Assembly: GCA_964020085.1 (NCBI GenBank)
Contig: OZ026604.1
Span: forward strand, 22,744,432-22,808,431
From: Micromussa lordhowensis
Taxonomy: Eukaryota; Cnidaria; Anthozoa; Scleractinia; Lobophylliidae
Direction of reading: 5' to 3'
Length of the DNA: 64,000 bases
Of this stretch, positions 1-14,700 are shown piece after piece. How positions within the stretch are numbered: the stretch's first letter is position 1; every line of letters begins with the position of its first letter. The notes under the pieces were generated by a model. That model did no database searches and was not told where the DNA came from. It was given only the letters and a program-made list of their open reading frames with translations. The translations under genes and the position numbers were made by a program.

Positions 1-6
1 TCAGCC

Positions 7-109
7 ATGAGCGCATCGGAAATCAGCGCTGGGCCAAGCGATTCAAATCGAAATCATTTAAAGCAGGGGAATCTGTTGTTGAGTATTTATGGATATGCTC
101 CTTGTGCAG
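7..109 (+). CDS. Region A exon 1 with the probable start codon
   Basis: ATG at 7 opens 34 codons (MSASEISAGPSDSNRNHLKQ and on) ending in one leftover G before GTAAGTG at 110. Exon 2 picks up exactly that phase. Only six bases precede the ATG and they contain no in-frame stop, so the true start could lie upstream of the window. Confidence 0.7.
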
Positions 110-3100
110 GTAAGTGCTGTTAGTTCATAATGGCGAGTTTGTTGCGGGATGTTGTTTAACTGTTTGCGTGCTTCGTGTAGACAATGGAACACGAGATTCG
201 ACAACGTACCGCCTTTTATTCTAACTTTCTCCTTGTACCACGATGAAAATCTTTGCACTTTTTAGTTTCCGCTTAAGCTAGAGTGAAAATACTCTCTCTC
301 TCCTTCATTCACACATGATATATAATTTTACTTGGTTTTAAGCACGCTTTACACCACAAGACCTTACTTACAATCTCACTGCGGGGTCGAATTCGCGAGG
401 CAATCACTGACGCTACCTGCTCCACTACCTATTAAAATAAGGAATCTAACGGTGGCGGGCTACAAGATAAGTCAAACTTTTAAAACTCGATTATTGGTCA
501 TGTACACATGAGTGTTATTTTGCTTTCGTTCTACCTTGTTTTCTTTAAAAGTTTCATTTTATGTGTCGTGACTGGGAAGATGAAACGGACACCTGAAGGT
601 GTGAATTTGCCACGTTGATACGTAAATGCCGGTTAATGCTGAATCGAAAACATCGTTAGCGCCTATTTCCGTTCAAGGTTAACAGCACGATTTTTCTTTC
701 GCCGTTTCGCTTTTTGAACATTACAGCATAACAATGCTATCGACTGTTCCTTTTTGATGATTGATAAGCGTTTTCCAAAAACAACAATAATCGCACCCAC
801 AGGAAGAGATATGCACAGAAAGAATTTCAAGGGAACATGATTCGCTTTTGTGTTTTTCCTTTCAAATTTCCGCTAACCGATAGCTGGCGGAGAACGAGAC
901 AACGGGAACGGAAATTGGTTTCGACAGCCTGAATACCTGTAATTTGTTAAGCTGTTAATTTATCTCGAGGTACAGTTTGGAAACGAGAACTGCAAGCTTA
1001 GCTAGAAAGTGGTTTATTCGCGTTGATTCCCTCCAAAATGAAAGTTGATTTTCGACTTTATTAGCTTTAATAGTACCTTAAGTCGCCACACAAACAAGGC
1101 TTATGCCATTAGTGGCAGACAAAACAGAGGATTTCTCACGCACGGTAAAGTAGCTACAGGCATAACATGTAGATCGAATCAGATGGTCATCAAAGGTTAT
1201 CTGGTTCCGATCTTAGCTCCCTTGTCTTACACGCATTCCTTGTAGGCTTGGCCTGTCTCAAAACACGTGATTCAGATTATGGGAACTTCCGCCGCCAGTG
1301 AGTACGTGTGTGATGCACGTGCGTGGTAGAGTATATCGTATATTCAAGAGTGAAAGTCCTGGTGGATTCACTCATAAATATGATTATGTGACAACGTCTG
1401 GTGATCGCTTTGTTTGCGAAAAAACACAAGCCTTGTTCCTGCGACGTAGTCGCCGGTTGCAACTAACAACGTTCGGCGATCTGTTCTAGTGGGTCCCCGG
1501 CGCATCTGCGATGGATCGCCGACTTTCTCAAATTGGCGCGAAATGCAAATCGAGTTAGCGCAATTTTCAACCATTCCATCTGTAAATATGGAATTGTGGG
1601 AAAAAGCGAGTTGTTATGCCATGCATTGCGTCCGCAGATGATGTTCTCATAAAATATTTTCATCGCCGACAACCGCTAACTTGCCTGTGAAGTTAAACTC
1701 AGGTCAACTTCACAGGCAAGCACTTTTGCGCTGGTACTTTGCTCAAAACTAGTGAAACAGTATCTTTTTTATAACTTACCGAGCTATTTCGTCATTTCTT
1801 TCCTTCACCTTTTTTTATTCGATGCCTCGATTTTTTTTTGTTATAACTAACTTTAAGGGGTACAATATAGGTTTATCTAGATTTTTACCCTGTCCTCTCC
1901 TTCCAGAGGCCGGACCTTATTCCGGTTTCTGTAGCATGAAGCTACTTTGCCTGCGTAGCAAGCGTTCACTAGAAGTATTTCTACTCCCCCCTGGATGGGA
2001 TGCCAGGGCTCGAATCCGGAGCGCTCGATCCGGAGACGAGCGCACTAACCACGAGGCAACCGCGCTTCCCTCAGTCTTTGGTTTGATCCAAACGATTAAA
2101 ATTAGTGAAGTGATTAACAGTAGCTGATGGAGGAAATCCTAGCTGAACGAATTCCTCGGCTACTACGAGCATTCAGTTGTTATGACAATATACCTCAAAG
2201 TAAAATTGGATTTCCTGAGATTCTTTTAATCAATCCTCTAATAATAGTCTTTATTTAAAAACAAAAGAATTCAAAACATCCGTTTGAATTTACAATAAAA
2301 AAAGTGTTAGAAGGTAGAAATACATAGTTTAAAAGGAAGAGGATTATAAAATAAAGTAATAAAAGGGATCTTATTACAAAAGTTCTTTTTAAAACGCTCT
2401 GTCCTATAATGATCACGTGGTAAAGGGAGGCTATGATCTCTCTCCCTATGGTCTCCCTAGTGTGTGCAGGTTGGAGGTGACAGGTTATGCAGTGTAGGGC
2501 CCAGTAGGGTCTCACTATTTTATCCTATAGGTGTTTACCACTAATATCAATTATTTCATTCATGGATGGGGCATGCATTGAACTGAAGAAATCTTTCTAG
2601 TTGACTAAGACACTTGGAACAATAGGCAGAAACTTACATATTTCATTACCATACCAAGACAGAGACAGTATGAAGTTTATCCAGGTCCCGACCGAGATCC
2701 TCTCTGGGGGTCTAGGTCGAGTTGCTCCGCTCAATTGTCAAAAGCTCTTCGAAGGTTTAACTGTTTAAACAGATGTCGTCTTTTCTATTCTTGCATTCGT
2801 TTGCAAACTGCACGGTATTTAATCTGTGCCCTTCCCACCACTGCACGTAAAATGGAGGAGTTCTCTCATTAATGATTACCCTTGCGTGAAGAAGTTCTTT
2901 CTTTTAAATAAAACTTAAACTCTCCCTTAAAGGAGCTTCGTCATGGTTTGCGCATCTTGTTTCAAGCTGGTCGTTTGTAATCCGTGTTAATCTTCTCCAC
3001 CTTTAACCATCCTTGTCCCTTATGGTTTATTATTTCCTATTTGGTGTTTTTCTATCTTAGTAAACTACTATTTTCAGGTTCCTTCAATTTAAAGGTAATT

Positions 3101-5630
3101 TTGTACACGTTAAAAGAAAATACTGAATTGTTTGATTAATGTGTACCAACCAAAGCTGTTTTCCATTTGTTTTCCAGTCCCCGATTCTTCGTCACTGATT
3201 GTGTCGAAAAAAGCTCTCGGGAGATCAAGCAGCCTCAGTATTATCGAGAATGTCGAAGGAAGTTCCTTTCAACCTTCGTTTCTAACCAGAGAAACGCAAC
3301 ACGGTAAGAGAACAAAATTCTTTAACAAATAGATTTCCATTTTGCCGTGCGTCTCTCTAGTTATTGATCACAGATGACGTCAAAATGTGACAAGAACAAA
3401 AAAGTGACATGGCACACGAGGCGTTAGGCGAGTGTGTCACTGATTTTCTTACCACAATTTGTTTCCTTGCCATCAGAATTTTACAAGTTTCGACATGTGT
3501 ATACAGTGGAATCTCGTTCACAAGGATATTCCAGGGTTCCCAGAAAGCGAGTTTCCGTAATAATCAAGCTGGGAAATTTATGACCAAACAGGGTTGTAGC
3601 ATACAAGGACCAAAGTACATCAGTCCGCACACACATTTCGACTTATTTGATTGAATAAGTCGAATATTTGATAGTTCTTTTTAGGGCGTTCTTGATGAGT
3701 CACCATCAAGAATAGCAGATACGTCACCATTCAAAAAACATTGTCCGGCAGATTTCATCATGATTTCAATCAGTAAATATATAAAAGATCGAGTTTAGAT
3801 TACACTTTAACAGTGTTTTAACCTTAAAAGTAATTTGAATTGCTGTTTGTTGAATTGCTGGTCAATGTGAAAATAATCCTTCAAAATTAAAATTAAAATT
3901 TCTTTTTTGAGCCTAGAACTTTCTTTCGAGTTTGGACGCTAAAAACCTTCATCTAAAATGCGCAAGTTGTTTTAATTTTGTTAATTTTCTTCCTTTAGGG
4001 CGATTTGCTGACGTCATTGTTTACTTTCCCTCTCGGCCTCATTACCATACGACTTTGCGCAAAGAAAGTGCGCATGATGTTAGATAGGAATTGACTCCAA
4101 ACAGTGAAAGAGCTATTGAAACTTAATAATTATTGAAAATTTTAGTTCATTTAGTGTCATACTGAAGGAGATAATTGGCTTTCAAATACTACAAAATTTC
4201 TGGGTGGCAAAGTGCACTAATGAGCTCATACATTCTTTGTAAAATTTCGCATTTTAAAGCCCGCATCGCACAAAAAGTGTTTATTGCATTGGACTCAAAC
4301 TCTTTGGGACAGTTACTCATGCTATACGCTTTCAATTTCAGAACTAATGTTTTTGTAGCTCAGTCAGAAACTGTATCGCTTATGCTAATTGGACGAACAT
4401 TGTAAACCGGCAAAGATTCTCCTACAGACTCCTATAGTGTACTCCAACACCGATGCAGTTTATTCACAGAGACTGTGAAATTTGTAAAAGACTACAGAAA
4501 CTGATTCCAACTAATTCTACGATATTTGCGAATTTGTCGTGATTGACTCCTACGAAAGGGCGGCACGGCATTTAATAGAATTTCTATTGTGGTCAGGCAT
4601 AATAGCTCAATTACACGCAACGGGATTGTAAATCAAAAAAACATCTTGTAATCGGAAGTGAGGGACAATAAAATCGCAAAGAAGTGTCCCTTCCACTCCT
4701 CCCACACCTCGCGCACCTCGCACACGTTTCCTTTGGGACCTAGCTGACGCGACGAAATCATATCGATAAGTCTTCCACCTTGCTACTGAGGTCGCCTTTT
4801 CCCTTCACTTGCGATCAGGCCAGGCGTAGGCTCGATTACCAGACACTGTTCAAGAAAGGAGTCCGCACTCCTTCCCCGAACTCTCTTGTCTGTGTTCTCA
4901 GGGAGGAACGTAGACCGGACTCGAGTGAATCGGCGGAAATCGAGCCTAGATCAGGCGTTGTTTTTCTAGCGGAAGAAGCCGGAAAAAATCTTGATCTTAT
5001 GTCACACTCTTGTGAACAAAAGTTCTAGAGTAGCCTAATTCTACACAAGCACTCGTTATTCTTCAAGTTTCCCACCCTTAGGCACTGACATAACGACCTG
5101 CAGTGATCTTTACTGATCACTGTGAATTTCACTTTAAACGCTGCAATTTGAAATTCAGAAAAGGAATCCCTCGCCGATGAACTGGAGTTGGAGCTGGTTA
5201 AGTAACAGAATGAAATCCTGTGACTCATATATGAAAAATATCTGTTGTCCTTGACCTGAATGCAGGGCGTTGGGTAATGACTGTTATCTGCACAGCAGTG
5301 TTGACTCGTCAAGTGTGCGTGACAAATGATGTTGATTATATTGACATAATCAGAGGGCCCAGACTGGGCATGTAGTTTCTCGGTGAACTCAATCTGCGCG
5401 CGTTATAGCTTGCTCACGCTATAGGCGCAGGCAACTCATCTTGTCGACTAAAGGTTTTGTTAAAGAATTCTTTGCTAGAATTGGTAGTAAAACATCGACA
5501 TGACCAAAATTTCTTCCAGTGTGAATTCTTTTCACTGGAACTGTATTTCTTGTTCAATGATCTGTAGTACGGATGCTATGGTCGCCAAGCCGCGGTTGTT
5601 AACCCCTTGACTGCCAAGACCCACTTATAT

Positions 5631-5667
<37 letters not shown>

Positions 5668-5752
5668 GGAGGGAGACCCCTTGGCAGTCAAGGGGTTAAA
5701 AAACTATCTCCTTTAAAAAACTATCTCCTTTAACCCCTTGACTGCCAAGACC

Positions 5753-5798
<46 letters not shown>

Positions 5799-8700
5799 GG
5801 AGGGAGACCCCTTGGCAGTCAATGGGGTTAGAAAACTATCTCCTTTAATTAAAGGTGTGAAAAGCTATTCACCGGGAAACTTTTTTCTAGTAAAAAATAT
5901 AAACGGCTTTTTTATTTAGCACTTTATCCACTAATTATGATAAATATTTGGACGTTAGCCTTATTTACACTTTGAACAATAGGAGGAGGATTACTCAAAC
6001 CTGACAAAATCCAATCCGTAATCTTAAGTTTTATTCTCTAATTCAATTATGCCTCCGAGACACTCTAATCTTTCAATTGTTTGCCGCACTCCACATTAAA
6101 ACATTTACATATCTTGGTAGCTGGAATTGAGAAGGGTTAGTTCGAGGTTGTTAAACACGGCTTGTGCATCTTGAAAAAAACAACCTAAATTTTCCAAGTT
6201 GGTCGTTTGTAATCCGAGTTAATCTTCTCTATCCTCAACCATACTTGTTCCTTCTGTCTTAGCAAATCACTATTTTTAAGTTACCTTTTAATTTAAAGGT
6301 AGTTTTGTACGTGGTCAAAACAACTCAAATATCGTGATTGAGCTCTCATAAGGGTGGCTGAAGTGTTCGCACAAAAGCAGGGTGTGGTGGAAGGTTGGCG
6401 CATGTAGTGACACAGATGTGGTGCAGGTTTATCACAGGTATTGCCCAGGGTTAGCGTAGGATCACTGCGCGCCAATGTGTTGGCACAGGATTGTCGAAGT
6501 GTCTGCGCAGATAAAAGACAGCTCTGGATCGAGATAGCGGAGGAATGGAACAGATTGGTGAAGAGCTGGCGTAGGGTTGTGACAATGTCGGTTGGTGTGA
6601 GGTTCATGCAGTTATGCAGCAACGGTTGCAAGTTTTACGGCTAAGTGCCGGTGTCGGCCAGGTAGCTTAGGTATTGAGAAGAGGCTGGCACAGTGTCGGC
6701 ACAGGTGTAGCATAGGAGTCGCCAGAGGCTTAGCGTGTGGTTGGCGCGATGTTAGCACAAATGTTGTGATCAGTATTCAAACCCTGGCTAGCTCTGGCGT
6801 GTGATAACGTTACTCTGCAGACGTTTTGGAATCAGACAATTTGAACTGAGTTGACTGTGGATTATTTGTTCTTCCCGGATTTCCTGTCTTTACAAAAGGC
6901 ACAACATCTCCTATGTTCAATTCAGGGTCTATTTTATTACTTTTGCTACAGGGCGCTTTAGCAGGTAAACCTATTTTTTAACAGAATGCGCAATGAGATC
7001 GATACTGCTTCGCACGTTTTGAGGACGCAAAAATTAACTAAAACGACTCTCCGTAGACTAAACCTCTAGCCGAGTATAACCTAAAGCTCTTTGCTTCGTG
7101 AGAATTCTTCCATTGTTGTTACTAGCCTCATCTGCATTTGGAAAAGAAGGTTTAAAGTTTCCAGTGAACACTTTTGCACTCCTAGGTCTTCTTATGCAAC
7201 CGCAAACTAAGCTTATCGATGAAACTCCATTGCCGGCGGCATCCGCCGGTTCATAAAGCGACAAGCGAAGCTACAATAGTCTCCCCTGTTGAAGTTATGT
7301 AGATGTATGTCACGTCCTGTGGTAGATAACAGCGTTGCACATACAGACTACACAAGACTAAGCTGCACAGTTTTAACTACCACTGCCTTTTAAAAGAGCA
7401 CTCGGAGGTGATTCGAGACACCGCCATTAATAACAGCATAACAGCCTAAGCGATAAGCTTTATTTTAAAAGCTTTCATTCAGACTAAGTGCTTGAACAAT
7501 CGAACAATCGTTGCCCAATTTTAGTTACTGGATTTGCTCGCAGTTCTGAGCTTACTTTGATACCGAAGATATTATCTGCTGACGGCAACTACCCCGTGTG
7601 ATATGTCTGTGTTACTGGTATACCGCCACGTTATTACCCGCTCATAAACTCAACACGAGACGTTATCTACTGGTTTATGTTCTTTCAAGCTTGTCTAAGT
7701 CCCAGAGACTAAAATCCTCATTATATATCATAAATCCTGATAACCGCTTTGATCTACACCAGTTTTTATTTGGGTGTGGCAGAGTAACGTATACCGCTTT
7801 GTCTAGAAGTCTATTTTTCAAGGATACCCTTATTATATAGCAAAGACGTGTTTGTTTAGTCCTGATTTTCGTTCCCATAGACAGTAATTATATTAAGTTT
7901 CTTGTTTTAAATTCTGATTTACAAAAACAGGAAAGGTATCTTTTCACCTATGCTTGTATAGTGCACGTACTTTCTGTATAGATCTATAAAGTAATAACTA
8001 TTTTTTTTTTAGTTATCTGGCGGAACACTCGAATAGACTTCGAGAAGAACTTATCCTTATGTTTAGCTTACTAGATTGGACGATCAACCTTTTTTAATCA
8101 TAACTATAACAAAATTTTTACATGTGGGATTCAAAATCTATTATAGTAAGGATTGTAAATTAACGCAGCTTAATATTGCAATTCTACTCTTTGCGGTCTC
8201 GGCGAAATTTTATCTATTATAGCTGCAAAATATACAGAATGTTGACTTGGATATGGACGTACAAAATATAATATCTTATCCGCACGCAGCGATTGAGTAG
8301 ATGCGTTGTGAAAACTTAGACGTCAAAATTTTAGTTCCATGGCCGTACACTGAGTGAGCGCAATCACGTCATTTTAATTTCGCTCAGAGTATTCTACATA
8401 AACCAACTTGTCCTTACAAACTTCGCTTTTGCCGGGAGCTGGAATTCTCTCACTTCGCGTTTAAGGTCCTTTTCAGTTTCGGGTAATGGAAGACCTCGGT
8501 CAACGTTTTGGTTTATACTTGACTCTGTTTTGCTTTGCCAAGCTGATCTTTCAGTAAAAACAGGAAGCTGAAAAAAAAAAAACCGGCTCAAAAATGTCGT
8601 TCAGAATTTTCAGAATTTTCAAAATGTGTTTTCTACATTTTCTCTCCAGAATAAACCGAACTTTTCATTAATAACACTTTACCGCCCATCATAAATTAGG

Positions 8701-11700
8701 TCGATCTATTGACAGTACGTTCAGCGGCATAAAGAACCCAATAAACAATGGGAACACTTAAAACGACAGTCAATACCTGCCCGTATTGACTTTTTTGGCC
8801 TTCGTAATTTGCATATTACATTTCTCACAAGGTCGGGAAATACATGAATATTCAACGCAATATTTTCGGCGGACTGACTGCTTATTGTTTCACCGATAAA
8901 AATATCGCACGCATCGTTGCCAAGTTGTCAGTGTTGGCGTTATGGGCGCGTTTTAATTGCTCAAACTTGCTTGGATACGGCTCGTGAATCGTTGTATCTC
9001 TGCGCCGTCGTCGGGAGAAACCATCGAGCGATTTCTGACTGTGGTTGTCGATGGAAATTATCCAACTATCATTGATGTGACAACGCGCCGTTTGGTGAGT
9101 TGTAATTATTATCTTGACTGCGTGGAATAGCATTGTACGGGTGTAGTGTTGGCTGCTATGCCAAAAATGTCTTCGATCCATATACGAATCCTTGAATTTT
9201 ACTGAAAACAGTAATCGGATATTTCCTTTTTCAATTGCATCCGTTTCCACTGTTCGCAAAGCTCCGGCCTTATTTTCTCGGATTAATTCAAATCGAGTTG
9301 AGAAAAAACTTCCGAAACCGTCCCCCGATGAAAACGTGGTTAAATTTCTTTGGGTCGACAGCCCACATGACAGATGATAAATCTAAACTTTGGAGCCTCT
9401 CGATTTTCTTTGAACTTTTGAAGAGGTAGATCTTTTTAATATCGCACTGTCACCTAGGCTATAATATTACATGTAGGCACGGCCTGCTCTAACGGAGTGC
9501 TGAAATACCTGGCGTGAAATGTTTTCGAATGCGGTTTTGTGAATCAAGGATCAAATGTTTAACTTAGTGAGGTTGGAATCTGCGATTTCAGGTTTGTACC
9601 TCGGTGTTTTTGTTTTGTTTGTCATTTGCAATTCACGCCCAGCGCTCTGTGTAATAACAGACAAGATTTAGAAATGAATATTCGGTAGGTTTCTTGTTCT
9701 TTACAATGAGACATGTCGAAGGCAACATGCTCGTGTTAATATATTTTTTGTGAAAATCACAACAAATATTGCAATTACTTTATTTTTCGTTTTCTAGCGA
9801 GCGGCGAAATAGGATTTGAAAGTTTCAGTTTCGATCGATAGCAAAGGAAACTCCAAATCAGTTGCCTTGAGGGCTGTCTGAAAATTTTGAACACAATATG
9901 CAAATATATTTAACACGAGTTGGATTAGGGTATTCGCGTTTCGCTTTTTAATAAAGGGATAAAATCATATCTGAATATTGTTCGTGGCAGAACGGCGGCG
10001 AGGACCAGCGGACACTAAAATGGCCGAAAATGTTTTTTGTTTCCCTCTTTCTTTATTAAAAAGAATTTCGCCTCACGTCACTGAGATATCTTTCATTTGT
10101 ATTTACATTCTCGCTGCTGTTTTCTGATTCTGTCGCAATGGGTGTTTATTCATAAGCGGGCGACTTCTAAAACAGAAACGGAAAGGATAAAATTTTAAGC
10201 AGCTGTAATATAGGTGACTTGTTCGTGGGAAAATGCGGAGCGCGTTTTGAGGAACAGATTTTAGAAAGCTAACGTAAATTGGATCGAGAACGAAAACTGA
10301 TAAGTGTTAGTTATTTTGCCCCTTGACATATTAGGTCGATCGTTTTACCTACTGTTTTAACATCTTGTGTCCACAATCAATTCCTTGGTATCTTAATGTT
10401 TTTTCGAGTGGGTTTAATTTGAAGCGCATTTTACAATCGGGATATTGTTATAATCAAGCCCTTATTACCTGGTGTTAAATTAAGAGGAGCGTTTACTCCC
10501 CAGATATGGCATTTGTCGCCCGCCAAGTACATTTGTGTATGCTTCATGAAACGTATTTATCAGACAACGAAAAAAGCCCGCTGTTTAATCCTGCTTTTCT
10601 TTGTCATTATCTCGTTTGTTGTGGCTTGTCTTTGAGATCGATTGAATTTGTTTTGCAAAACAGCTCCATTTATTCACACACTACCCGCAATCACTCTCGC
10701 TGCAACAGGTCAATTAATGACGACTTACTTAGCCATTTGAAAGCGATTTGCGCGCGTGTTATGCTAGCTAGCCGACTTATTTACGGAACATAATATTGTT
10801 ACAGAGCCGTTAATTTACTTGAGCTGTATTTCTATTCGCCCACAGTTTATTGCATCCCGTCCTTGCACCAATATCGTGGCAACAAACACGCTCACGTAGT
10901 TAGACCCCGGAAAGATGATATTTTTTTCCGGCAAAATTTTTTAAGTGATGTCATCGAAGTATTTTCATTTAGGACTTGAAGGTCAACAGTAGAATTCACG
11001 ACTCCTAACAGACAGGTTTGCCTTCTGTTTCTTTCTAGATGCATCAAAACGCAACAGTTGCTTCGAGATAAGGAATTACGAGATGCCTAAAAGAACAACG
11101 TCAAGCGATCGAGAGAGAAAAACCTCCTCGCGATTGTTTCGTTCCATGTCGCTGAGCGGACGAAAACAGTCGAACAAAGAACAGACTGCGAGCGACGAGA
11201 AAAGGAATTCGACCATTTCTATTTCTGAAACTGAAAAGGTCACTATATTGATGGACCATAACGCTCAGCTCTTGGACGAGAAAAACAAAGCTGTGGATGA
11301 GTGTGATAAAATGAACATGGACCTCCAAGATGCGAACGATAAGTTGAAAGACGCCGAGCGAGAGATCGAAAACTTGAAAGAACTGTTGAGCGCGCGGATT
11401 AAACGAGAATTCGATAATTGCGAGGCAGACGCCAACGAGAAAAGAACGCGAATATCTTTCAGTGATCTTGAGTTAGAACCCGCGGAATCGAAAGGTAATA
11501 ATGTGATTTTCCCTTCCAAAGTTGAACATCTCGAGACAACCATTGAGGCGAACGCCGTTCCGCTTCAAAAGACTACTTCATGTAAGGAGTGTGAACGTTT
11601 AAAGGAGTCGCGAATCAAAGCTTTTGTGGAGGCCATTGCGCTGAGGAAATACGTGAAGAATTTAAATGACGCACTGTCCGGTGGAGAGGCGAGCAAGCAA

Positions 11701-14700
11701 AACTTTTTGAACGATGTACAGAAGAAACTCATTTCGGCACAGACGGAGAAGGAGGTAGCTTTAGAAGAACTGGCAACTGTTATTGACCAGCGGAATCAGG
11801 CAGTTCAAGAAAAGGACAAAGCGCTCGAGGAATGGGGCAAAGCAACGAGTAAATGGGAAACTACCTTGGATCAATTAGATTCTCTCGTAAAAGAACTAAA
11901 TAAGGTAAGATTGAAACCACGTGCGCGCGCGTGGAACTCGCGGTCAATGTATACGTCCCTTACAGTAAGTCCTTGTGAGCAAAGTAAGCTCTTTCTGCTA
12001 TAGAAGAGTGTTCAGTGCAAACAAGGAGGTTACTGTGCGGTATTACAGTTATAAAATTTTCTTACAAATCGAAAGTAAGAGTTAGTTATTTCCTCCATGC
12101 TTTATTATTTTGTTTTGTTTTCATTTCTTGTTAGTATCTCATCTTGTTAAACATCAAATTACTAATCGAATTAAACAGCGTCGCTTGTCGAAATCTGTTT
12201 TACCAAAACAAGTTTTCCAGCCCCATGAATTCTCCTATCATCATTTTATATTATATAAACAAATCGTTTGCAAAACCAGTTGAAAAGAGAATATTGAAAA
12301 ATGGCTACTTTTTGATGGACAAAAATTCTTAGCATACTTTACATAGATAACTTGCACAAAATTAAGGGTGCAATATTTTCTATTATGTTAGTCCTTAGGT
12401 AATAAAAGAGAATCATGTCTTGACCTGGTCACAGTAATTAAATCATTGACACCCTCAATGTCTAGGAATCAGTCACGTTATTTTAGGTTATTTTGTCCAT
12501 GTACAAGACCACTTTGAAATTGAAGGAAACCTGAAAACAGTTGTTCACTAAGATAGAAAAACACCAAAGAGATAAAATAAACCATAAAGGAACAAGGATG
12601 GTTAAGGATGGAGAAGATTACAAACGACGAACTTGAAAAAGTTAGGCTAAACTTTTCAAGATGCACAAACCATGACGTCGTACCTTTTTATTAACTTTGA
12701 CCAGACCAAGAAGGTCAAACATCATTATATTTTCATTTGATCACTCCATCGGTCAGGGGGGTAATAATGTGTGTGTTAGCAGACAAAATACAGTGGATAT
12801 TGAATAAGCCCATTATCAGTCCATTGAATGAAATGTCTTTCTGCGTAGAACGTCTATAAATACACCTATACGAGGCCGGTGCTGCAATTCAATTTTGGAT
12901 ACATTGTTTATAGTTCATTTATAAGAAAAAATGTTTCAAAATACATGTGTAGCAATGAAATTCTTTTGAAGTACTTAATTAGTAAAAAGAAAATCATTCA
13001 AGAATTTTGCCTCGGAAACGGTGGCGAAAGTTTCTTTTTCCGCTAAATCACTCCAATAGGAATGTTTGTTTCATAATATTTAATATTTTTACTTCAACCG
13101 GCTGTGTGACTCGAAACATGAATTCAGCACTTATCATAATTTAATACCGCAAGAATGCAAAGCATGCTACAGTGAACTCTCCGCTAACGGACACTCTCGT
13201 AAGCGGACAGCTCTACTTATGGACACTGTTTTCAATTCCCCTTTTTGACCTTTTTCCTTTGTTTCTTATGGAAATAATTCCCGTAAGCGGACAGCTCCAC
13301 TAACGGACACTTTTTCCAGTTCCCGAGGGTGTCCGCTTACGAGAGAGTTGACTGTAATAGGGAATGGACGCCATAATAGCTTACTTAAAGAGTAACACTA
13401 AAGGACCAATTAGTCCACCGCGTACACAATTATCAGCGTTATTAACCAACACACTATTAGTCCATGCGCCTTTGTTTTTGGCGCCTTTGTTAAGTGGACT
13501 GTCTGGCAACTATGCCCCACGATTGATAAGCACTTTTGGGGGTTAATAGAGGTCCTGATATTTGCCTTCGACAAGAAACCGAAAGGATTACCTTAACCAT
13601 GCAGCGCTTATACTAGAAATTCCAACAATCTTGCGGGTTATACGTTATATATTGCTCAGCAACATTTTGAGTTTTTTTAAAACGTTTTTATTCAAGGCGG
13701 AAAACAATGCTTCTTATCTATTCATGGCTACTTGTATGCGTTTATCATAATTTTAAACGACGAGCAACTTGAAATGTATTTCCAGAAATGTGAAGATAGG
13801 TCGAAATTGATGGTATCACTTTCTTTCAAGTGCTGGCGTCCTACTTGGCTGAATATTGCGATAACAGGAGTAGTTTTGATGGCGAGATAAATATACTTGC
13901 CGCCACATACAACATTTAGGCGACTAAGGCTGGCCAGCTGGCAAAATTAAACTGACCTGGCTTGGCTATGCAAACCATTGATAATGTCATTCCTACGTGT
14001 GCTGAAAGCTTGCCTTAGCAAGCATAGCTTACTACTCGTGCTTTTGTTATTTCACTTGACATATATTGCTCTGCAAGGGAGAATTATATTATGTGCTTTA
14101 ACAGTACTATTGACGTGACTAGCATAGAAGCTTGTCTATTATATCAGAGAGTAATTGCCTCAGGTTACCACGTTCCAGTTTATTAGCACTGCACCCATCA
14201 GAGAGCAAATTAAGCTTTGTCAAAAGACCTTTCAAATTGAAGGGTGGAGTTATCGCTTGAGCATAAGTATCTTTTTCCCATTTCTCCCTCCTTCCCTTTT
14301 TCTTCCTTCCACCCTCCCTCTCTCCCTTTGCCAGCCTCCCTCCGTGGAAGCCAGTCACTCAGTCACTCACTCTCTCTGTCTCTGTCACTCAGTGACAGTC
14401 ATTCAGTTCTCAGTCAGTCACCCAGTCACTCGGTCTCCCAGTCACACAGTCACTCAGTCTGTTTGTCAGTCGCTCATTCCTTCATTTTGATCTGCAGGTA
14501 AAATCAGAGCGCGATGATCTAACCAAAAAACTAAAGCGTAATGAAGACGTCTTAGAGAGAATACAACAGGAGACGTCATTGTTAAGTGAACAGGTTGAAG
14601 TAACGAAACAGGTCCAAGATGATTCTATGGCAGAACAAGATGTTATTTTAAGAGACAGATTCGGAAATTCGGATTCCGTTCGAAAATTAAGCACAGAACT

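Larger units (their letters stand above)
110..3177 (+). other. Intron 1 of region A
   Basis: No coding signal. It contains a perfect hairpin (1680-1720), a tRNA-derived SINE-like sequence (about 1880-2066, minus strand) and a dispersed repeat copy (2929-3103) reaching almost to the exon 2 acceptor. Confidence 0.7.
3304..11038 (+). other. Intron 2 of region A (7.7 kb)
   Basis: No exon is recognised. It holds one copy of a diverged repeat (3994-4410), a duplicated palindrome (5599-5830), family R copy 2 (6150-6345) and a G/T-rich stretch at about 6345-6770 with loose repeats of GGCACAGG type. The 125-codon minus-strand ORF at 8882-9259 shows no domain and is taken as chance. Confidence 0.7.
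11905..14497 (+). other. Intron 3 of region A
   Basis: Non-coding. It contains family R copy 3, a TA-flanked element (13170-13354) and a pyrimidine-rich plus (CAGTCACT)n-like tract (14270-14480) that runs to the acceptor. Confidence 0.7.

Noticed and set aside
2001..2066. Functional tRNA gene
   Set aside because: The A- and B-box-like boxes are there, but the acceptor and anticodon stems do not close and a long non-tRNA body follows, so it is SINE-like.
6293..6631. 112-codon minus-strand ORF
   Set aside because: It falls in a G/T-rich, loosely repetitive stretch that keeps stops rare. No domain, and an opposing ORF overlaps it.
8882..9259. 125-codon minus-strand ORF
   Set aside because: No recognisable domain, mixed composition, no splice or promoter context, and it lies in an intron. 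Its length is within chance for this much sequence.
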